A stretch of 9,953 bases of DNA, from positions 1 to 9,953 of the forward strand of contig JAKLQR010000104.1 of NCBI GenBank assembly GCA_022013235.1, in the 5' to 3' direction. This stretch comes from Thermodesulfovibrionales bacterium (GTDB lineage Bacteria > Nitrospirota > Thermodesulfovibrionia > Thermodesulfovibrionales > SM23-35). Below the pieces are notes generated by a model that did not search any database, was not told the origin of the DNA, and worked only from the letters and a program-made list of their open reading frames with translations. Of this stretch, positions 6,220-9,953 are shown in pieces. The position numbers were made by a program, and so were the translations under genes. Numbering within the stretch: the stretch's first letter is position 1; each line of letters starts with the position of its first letter.

Positions 6220-6267
6220 TGTGTTATTTCTGAGAAGAGCGTTCCTTTCTGAATATTTTCTCAATAA

Positions 6268-6301
6268 CGGTTGAATTACGTTGGTTCCCTTAATTCCACC
6301 G
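6268..6301. other. Stem-loop in the leader of the GGDEF gene
   Basis: CGGTTGAATTA (6268-6278) pairs with TAATTCCACCG (6291-6301) at 10 of 11 positions around a 12-nt loop. A smaller hairpin (TCCTT and AAGGA arms, about 6305-6317) lies next to it. Both are inside the predicted leader of about 125 nt. The sequence does not match the c-di-GMP riboswitch consensus that I know. Confidence 0.4.
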
Positions 6302-6350
6302 ATATCCTTTTCAAGGACTTGTTTTACAACAGATCAAACTTACATTTAGA

Positions 6351-6379
6351 CTTATATCAAATTATTCAGCATCAGTCAA
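6351..6379 (-). promoter_or_regulatory. Candidate promoter of the GGDEF gene
   Basis: On the minus strand, TTGACT (6379-6374) and TATAAG (6356-6351) are separated by exactly 17 bp, each matching consensus at 5 of 6 positions. The predicted start is near 6344, about 125 nt upstream of the ATG at 6219. Confidence 0.55.
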
Positions 6380-6567
6380 TAAGAAACTGGAAAATATCTG
6401 CAGGAAGCATTGTTTCCTCCTTGCTTTGCGCATGGAGTATAGGTCTGTTTCATGCTTGCGAATGATTTCAGTTGATGACCTTGCCTTATGAGAAACCGTG
6501 AATGGGTTCTCGCAGGGTTTGAGGAGACTGAAGGATTTTTTGGACATATCGCGGGTAGAATAAGGGA

Positions 6568-6580
6568 GAGAATAATTCTC
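6568..6580. promoter_or_regulatory. Palindrome between ribosome site and ATG of the ygbA-like gene
   Basis: GAGAAT-A-ATTCTC is a perfect 6-bp inverted repeat with a 1-nt centre, ending one base before the ATG at 6581. It may be a protein-binding dyad. It does not resemble the longer NsrR operator known upstream of E. coli ygbA. Confidence 0.3.
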
Positions 6581-6928
6581 ATGACTAACGACAGAAACCG
6601 CAGAGTACTCCGTGAGCAGAAGACGGTTGAAGTGATGGTCGCTATCTACTGCCACGGTCGGCACGGCACGCGTGATGATCTCTGCCCGGAGTGCAGCGAA
6701 CTTCGTGAATATGCCCGCAGGAGTCTCGATCGATGCCCGTTCAGGGAGAAGAAACCGACCTGCGCCAACTGCCGTATCCACTGTTACAAGTATGATATGC
6801 GGGAAAAAATAACGCAGGCGATGCGTTATGCCGGGCCGCGGATGATATACCGTTCTCCAGTCCTGGCGTTTTTTCATTTTCTCGATGGATTCCGAAAACC
6901 ACAGGATAAAAAGAAATCTGTGAGATGA
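6581..6928 (+). CDS. ygbA: YgbA-like protein (nitrous oxide-stimulated promoter family)
   Basis: This small cysteine-rich protein matches the YgbA family; E. coli ygbA is an NsrR target linked to nitrosative stress, but its biochemistry is not settled. From the ATG at 6581 it has 115 residues, close to E. coli YgbA (117). Visible blocks are REQKTVEVMVAIYCHGRHG (11-29), LCPECSELREYA (34-45), CPFREKKPTCANCRIHCYK (52-70) and MRYAGPRM (81-88). Seven cysteines (24, 35, 38, 52, 61, 64, 68) form CxxC and CxxCxxxC patterns that suggest a metal or Fe-S site; this is inference. The frame is open back to an ATG at 6488 without a ribosome site, while GGGAGAG (6564-6570) precedes 6581. It is a single-gene unit, with no clear promoter found. 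Confidence 0.85.
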   Translation: MTNDRNRRVLREQKTVEVMVAIYCHGRHGTRDDLCPECSELREYARRSLDRCPFREKKPTCANCRIHCYKYDMREKITQAMRYAGPRMIYRSPVLAFFHFLDGFRKPQDKKKSVR

Positions 6929-7260
6929 GGTCACTAAGACGGCTATAAGTTAAGGATACATATTCTCACACCCTCCCCTTTGTCCCCTCCCCTCAAGGGA
7001 GGGGAAATATTAAATCCCCTCTCCCCTGGAGGGAGAGGGCAAGGGTGAGGGGGAATGTAGTCTTACTTATGCACTTCTTAGTAATTGTTTTATCTATGAA
7101 GTGAATATCAAGCATTGTGGATGCAGTATTTTTGCGGATTTATCCCGATTCTTATCGGGATCCCTCGGAGTCCCGTCCCGAATGCTTTCGGGATCGGGAC
7201 GAGAATGAGCGAAAATACTGCATCCACAATGTTCATCCGAAAAATTAAGGATAATCCAGG
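6929..7260. other. 332-bp intergenic region filled by two repeat elements
   Basis: This gap between ygbA-like and lgt, convergent genes, holds R1 copy a (about 6965-7056) and R2 copy b (about 7111-7262), with about 55 bp of AT-rich sequence between them and about 36 bp on the left. No gene or promoter is visible. Confidence 0.75.
6965..7056. repeat. Palindromic intergenic repeat, family R1, copy a
   Basis: Two perfect 9-bp hairpins stand side by side: TCCCCTCCC (6983-6991) with GGGAGGGGA (6997-7005), and CCCTCTCCC (7017-7025) with GGGAGAGGG (7031-7039), each with a 5-nt loop. The complement of 7019-7054 matches 2116-2151 at 34 of 36 bases, so this copy is inverted relative to copy b. It lies 3' of the ygbA-like gene, where it may end transcription. 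Confidence 0.8.
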
Positions 7261-7263
7261 CTA
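7111..7263. repeat. Structured repeat, family R2, copy b (downstream of lgt)
   Basis: The outer arms CATTGTGGATGCAGTATTTT (7113-7132) and 7212-7231 are perfectly complementary over 20 bp. Positions 7119-7170 are identical to 5177-5228. The internal hairpin (7142-7161) is the same, but the tip is larger: a nested stem, GTCCCG to CGGGAC (7170-7200), around an 18-bp near-palindrome (7176-7193). The right flank repeats TTCATCCG (7232-7239) and GGCTAA (7259-7264), which includes the reverse complement of the lgt stop. The distance from the stop to TTCATCCG equals that in copy a. Confidence 0.85.
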
Positions 7264-8025
7264 AGCGTTCCGTCGTTTCAGGATAATCAATCCGATAATC
7301 GTAACAAGGAACATTCCCGCGCTTATCGACTGGGAAACAGAGATATCCGCAATCAGAAATCCCCTTGCAATGTCGCCTCTGAAGAATTCGACAACAAACC
7401 TAAGGACTGAATAGAGGAGAAGGTACGTCATGAAAAGCTGGCCGTTAAAAGATTTATATCTCCTTAACACAATAAGAATAATAAAAATAATCAGCTCTCC
7501 CGCCGACTCATAGAGTTGGGTAGGATGCAGAAGCACGTCTGTCGGGGCAAGACAATCGGGGTCGGTGAATATGACGCCCCATGGCAGCGTCTGGGCAGTC
7601 TTGCCATAACAGCATCCCGCTGCAAAACAGCCGAGCCTTCCAAAGACATGGCCTATCGCAACCGAAGGGGCAAAGATATCTGCTGTCTGCCACAGGGCCA
7701 GATTATTTTTCCTCACATACCAGATGGCCGTGGGTATGGCAAGGAGAACACCCCCGTAGAATACCAGGCCTCCTTCCCATATCTTGAAGATATCAAGAGG
7801 ATTTCTCAGGTAGTGATCAAGGTTGATTACTACAAAGAAGAGCCGGGAACCGATAATCGCGGCGAGAAGGATGTAGAATCCGAGGTCGATGATCTTTGTC
7901 GGAAATATGCCTTCTTTTGTTGCCTGTCTCACGGCTAACCAGAGCCCGATGAGAAATCCGATTGCGATAAGAAATCCATAGGTGTGTATTGTGAGAGGGC
8001 CGATTGCAATTAATTTGGGATACAT
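7261..8025 (-). CDS. lgt: Prolipoprotein diacylglyceryl transferase Lgt
   Basis: Lgt is the inner-membrane enzyme that moves diacylglycerol from phosphatidylglycerol onto the lipobox cysteine of prelipoproteins, the first step of lipoprotein maturation. The 254 residues form several hydrophobic segments (for example 15-31, 49-66, 88-104, 178-188, 196-206 and 229-249). The signature IGHVFGRLGCFAAGCCYGK (about 124-142) holds the conserved GRxGCF core with its arginine. HPTQLYES (167-174) and RFVVEFFRGD (209-218) are further family blocks, the latter with the second essential arginine. The ATG at 8025 has AAGG just 2-3 nt upstream, a tight spacing. It follows lspA after 118 nt, a gap containing a candidate promoter. 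Its TAG lies in the R2b repeat edge. Confidence 0.95.
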   Translation of the reverse strand: MYPKLIAIGPLTIHTYGFLIAIGFLIGLWLAVRQATKEGIFPTKIIDLGFYILLAAIIGSRLFFVVINLDHYLRNPLDIFKIWEGGLVFYGGVLLAIPTAIWYVRKNNLALWQTADIFAPSVAIGHVFGRLGCFAAGCCYGKTAQTLPWGVIFTDPDCLAPTDVLLHPTQLYESAGELIIFIILIVLRRYKSFNGQLFMTYLLLYSVLRFVVEFFRGDIARGFLIADISVSQSISAGMFLVTIIGLIILKRRNA

Positions 8026-8067
8026 TACCTTTTTATAATAACACAGACCCTAAGCCTATAACGTCTC

Positions 8068-8097
8068 AGTGTATGAATGTATGAATGTATGAGTCAA
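8068..8097 (-). promoter_or_regulatory. Candidate lgt promoter with tandem-repeat spacer
   Basis: On the minus strand, TTGACT (8097-8092) and TACACT (8073-8068) are separated by 18 bp, predicting a start near 8061, about 36 nt before the lgt ATG. The -35 matches consensus at 5 of 6 and the -10 only at 4 of 6. The spacer consists of an 8-nt tandem repeat. Confidence 0.35.
8071..8094. repeat. Octanucleotide tandem repeat upstream of lgt
   Basis: Three adjacent 8-mers are present: GTATGAAT, GTATGAAT and GTATGAGT, followed by a degenerate fourth (CAATGAGA). The array lies in the 118-nt gap between lspA and lgt. Confidence 0.75.
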
Positions 8098-8143
8098 TGA
8101 GAGTCTGTGCATCAACTCGATCGCTGAGAAAGAAACGACGGTG

Positions 8144-8587
8144 CTACTTTTTGAGAAGGGCAGTAAGCAAGATGATCGTGATGCCGATGGTGAGGGATGA
8201 GTCTGCGACATTGAAGGCAGGCCAGTGAAAACTTCCCGCGAAAAAGTCCAGGAAATCGACAACCTTGCCATAGAGCATCCGGTCGATAAGGTTCCCAACT
8301 GCGCCGCCGAGCACGAGAGAAAGGCCAAACTGATTATACGCTTTTTTTGTGAGGAGATAGATGACAAAAAGTATCGCCGCCAGAGAGATGACAATAAAGA
8401 AACTGCTGCCGAGCCCCCTGAAACTTCCGAATGCGGCCCCCGCATTCTGCACATGCACAATATGAAAAAACGGCAATACCCTGATTGATTCGTAAGGGCT
8501 GATATGCTGAATGACAAGGAACTTGGTCATCTGATCGAGTGCAATGACTGCCAGGACAATGAGGAATATAGAAAAAGATCTTTTCAT
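8144..8587 (-). CDS. lspA: Lipoprotein signal peptidase LspA (signal peptidase II)
   Basis: LspA is the inner-membrane aspartyl protease that removes the signal peptide of diacylglyceryl-prolipoproteins, the step after Lgt. The 147 residues have four hydrophobic segments (about 5-19, 61-80, 87-101 and 130-145). The catalytic pair is Asp111 (GKVVDF) and Asp129 (FNVADSS), the positions of the two family aspartates. NAGAAFG (48-54) and GGAVGNLIDR (94-103) are the other signatures. Its ATG follows the ileS TAG with no gap (TAG at 8590-8588, ATG at 8587-8585) and no Shine-Dalgarno is visible, so translation probably depends on ribosomes finishing ileS. The ileS-lspA order is common in bacteria. 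Confidence 0.96.
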   Translation of the reverse strand: MKRSFSIFLIVLAVIALDQMTKFLVIQHISPYESIRVLPFFHIVHVQNAGAAFGSFRGLGSSFFIVISLAAILFVIYLLTKKAYNQFGLSLVLGGAVGNLIDRMLYGKVVDFLDFFAGSFHWPAFNVADSSLTIGITIILLTALLKK

Positions 8588-9953
8588 CTATGAATGAATG
8601 GCTTTATAGCACCGTTCGCAGACTTCGGGGGCATCAGAGAATGCGCCGACGCTTTCAGTCCAGTTCCAGCACCGCTGGCATTTGGCGCCCGGAGCCCGTT
8701 CTATTCTGATCTCAAGCCCCTCGATCTCGGAGCTTCTGTATACATTTTCCATGCTCTCATCAGTTACTTCGACCGCGGAGACTATAAAGAATGTCGGGAG
8801 AAACCCTTTGTCTTCAGCAATCAGCGATTGATAGTGCTGCGGGAGTTTTACAATAATCTTTGCTTCGAGGGCATTGCCGAGAAATTTTTCGGTCCTTTTG
8901 AGTTCGAGCGCCTTGTTGACTTCGTTCCTCAGCCTGAAAAGGTCGTCCCATTTCTGATTGAGCCCTTCGTTCAGGAATCTCTCTGATACTTCGGGAAACG
9001 GTGCGAGAAAGACTGATTCCTCAAGATAGCCCATCTTTTTCCTCAGGCTCTGCCAGACTTCTTCCCCTGTGAAGGAGAGGACCGGAGCCATCAGCCGTGT
9101 TATTGTGGAAAGAATCTGGAGGAGGACCCATTGCGCCGCGCGTCTTTCTTCGGAATCTGTTTTAAAGGTATAGAGCCTGTCCTTCAATACATCGAGATAA
9201 AAGGAACTCATATCAACAACACAGAAATTGTGGATATTATGGAAGACTTCGTGAAAATCAAAGTTCTCATATGCCGCGATGACATCCCTGGTGAATGACT
9301 GGAGTCTGCTCATAGCCCACCGGTCGATCTCAATGAGACTCTTCTGATAATCCCCACCGTCAAAATCCGAGATGTTACCGAGCAGAAAACGGCAGGTATT
9401 CCGGATCTTCCGGTATGCCTCCGTCAGTCTGTCAATGATCTCTCTTGAAATTCTGATATCATCTCTGTAATCTTCTGCAGAGACCCAGAGACGCAAAATC
9501 TCAGCGCCATTGGTCTTGATGACCTCCTGCGGCGCCACGACATTCCCGAGTGATTTCGACATCTTCTTGCCCTGACCATCGACAACAAACCCGTGAGTGA
9601 GGACAGTCCTGTATGGAGCGCTGCCCCGGGTGCCGACGGATGCAAGGAGGGAGCTCTGGAACCACCCCCTGTGCTGATCGCTTCCCTCAAGATACAGGTC
9701 AGCCGGCCAGGAGAGCCGGGGGTCCAGCTCTATGACTGCTGCATGACTGACGCCCGAGTCAAACCACACATCGAGGATATCCGTCTCTTTGACAAAAGAC
9801 GTGCCGCCGCATTTTTTGCATTGATATCCGGCAGGGAGGATGTCCTCCGGATTCTTGATGAACCAGATGTCTGCGCTATGCGTTGCGACAAGACTGACAA
9901 TGTTTGCCAGTACATCATGGTCAGTGACAAACCCCTCGCATTGTTCGCATCTG
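8588..9953 (-). CDS. ileS: Isoleucyl-tRNA synthetase IleS (C-terminal part, cut by the window edge)
   Basis: Cytosolic class Ia synthetase charging tRNA-Ile. The reading frame stays open to the right edge, so 454 codons of a protein of roughly 930 are seen; the N-terminal half with the HIGH motif and the editing domain is outside. Visible are a CxxC-rich segment before the catalytic core (RCEQC at the edge and QCKKCGG), DILDVWFDSGVSHAAV, YLEGSDQHRGWF, the KMSKS loop (GKKMSKSLGNVV, about residues 128-139 of the visible part), the anticodon-binding helical domain, and a C-terminal zinc finger (CQRCW and CERC in the last 35 residues). The GTG codon at 9769 is internal, not the start. The TAG abuts the lspA ATG, indicating one operon, ileS-lspA with lgt following. 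Confidence 0.97.
   Translation of the reverse strand, partial: RCEQCEGFVTDHDVLANIVSLVATHSADIWFIKNPEDILPAGYQCKKCGGTSFVKETDILDVWFDSGVSHAAVIELDPRLSWPADLYLEGSDQHRGWFQSSLLASVGTRGSAPYRTVLTHGFVVDGQGKKMSKSLGNVVAPQEVIKTNGAEILRLWVSAEDYRDDIRISREIIDRLTEAYRKIRNTCRFLLGNISDFDGGDYQKSLIEIDRWAMSRLQSFTRDVIAAYENFDFHEVFHNIHNFCVVDMSSFYLDVLKDRLYTFKTDSEERRAAQWVLLQILSTITRLMAPVLSFTGEEVWQSLRKKMGYLEESVFLAPFPEVSERFLNEGLNQKWDDLFRLRNEVNKALELKRTEKFLGNALEAKIIVKLPQHYQSLIAEDKGFLPTFFIVSAVEVTDESMENVYRSSEIEGLEIRIERAPGAKCQRCWNWTESVGAFSDAPEVCERCYKAIHS

Noticed and set aside
6220..6344. GEMM c-di-GMP riboswitch before the diguanylate cyclase
   Set aside because: The conserved GEMM core nucleotides I know are absent; only generic hairpins are visible.
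6362..6934. 190-codon minus-strand frame antisense to the ygbA-like gene
   Set aside because: It is longer than the gene opposite, but the plus-strand product has clear YgbA family motifs and the antisense product has none.
66..7263. CRISPR array
   Set aside because: The repeats are few, widely spaced and palindromic, without regular spacers; no cas genes are present.
7516..7938. 140-codon plus-strand frame inside lgt
   Set aside because: It is a shadow of lgt, which has full family motifs on the other strand; no ribosome site or recognisable domain was seen.
8056..8517. 153-codon minus-strand frame overlapping lspA
   Set aside because: Serine-rich frame-shifted shadow of lspA; lspA has both catalytic aspartates in its own frame.
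1..9953. tRNA or rRNA genes
   Set aside because: No cloverleaf-like GGTTCGAATC-type arm or conserved rRNA segment was noticed on either strand by eye; a covariance-model scan was not possible.

Overview
The window looks like chromosomal DNA of a Gram-negative bacterium. Evidence is a periplasmic lipoprotein carrier (LolA-like), which needs an outer membrane, plus an ileS-lspA-lgt cluster and good sigma70-like promoters. Gene content and the many palindromic intergenic repeats suggest a Nitrospirota or Desulfobacterota-type genome; this is an inference from style and could be wrong. Coding regions are mostly ordinary housekeeping genes. The unusual material lies between them.

Layout. 1-360: a REP-like inverted repeat flanked by gene-remnant-like reading frames, then a promoter with two palindromes. 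361-941 (+): a MazE/MazF toxin-antitoxin operon. 942-1131: no intact gene. 1132-2025 (-): a class IV PLP aminotransferase with an extended -10 so close to its ATG that the mRNA may be leaderless. 2026-2253: a palindromic repeat (family R1). 2254-3063 (-): a lipoyl/octanoyl transferase of the LplA/LipM family, whose leader carries a long inverted repeat. 3330-5053 (+): lolA-like gene followed after 8 nt by tsaD, divergent from the lipoyl gene with back-to-back promoters. 5054-5298: repeat R2a. 5299-6219 (-): a PleD-like receiver-GGDEF diguanylate cyclase. 6581-6928 (+): a YgbA-like cysteine-rich protein. 6929-7260: a second R1 copy and repeat R2b. 7261-9953 (-): lgt, lspA and the C-terminal 454 codons of ileS, which runs off the right edge.

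How the genes fit together. lspA and lgt encode two of the core steps of bacterial lipoprotein maturation, and lolA carries mature lipoproteins to the outer membrane, so three lipoprotein genes fall in one 6.6 kb stretch. ileS and tsaD both serve translation: isoleucyl-tRNA charging and t6A37 modification of ANN-decoding tRNAs. The lipoyl gene serves 2-oxoacid dehydrogenases and glycine cleavage. The diguanylate cyclase and the YgbA-like protein point to c-di-GMP signalling and a possible nitrosative-stress response.

No clear new multi-gene system was found. The best leads are the R2 repeat pair (52 nt identical, each starting at a gene's stop codon, with outer stems that differ but stay complementary), a palindrome cassette shared by two repeat families, a tandem 7-nt repeat inside tsaD, and a tandem 8-nt repeat in the spacer of a candidate lgt promoter.
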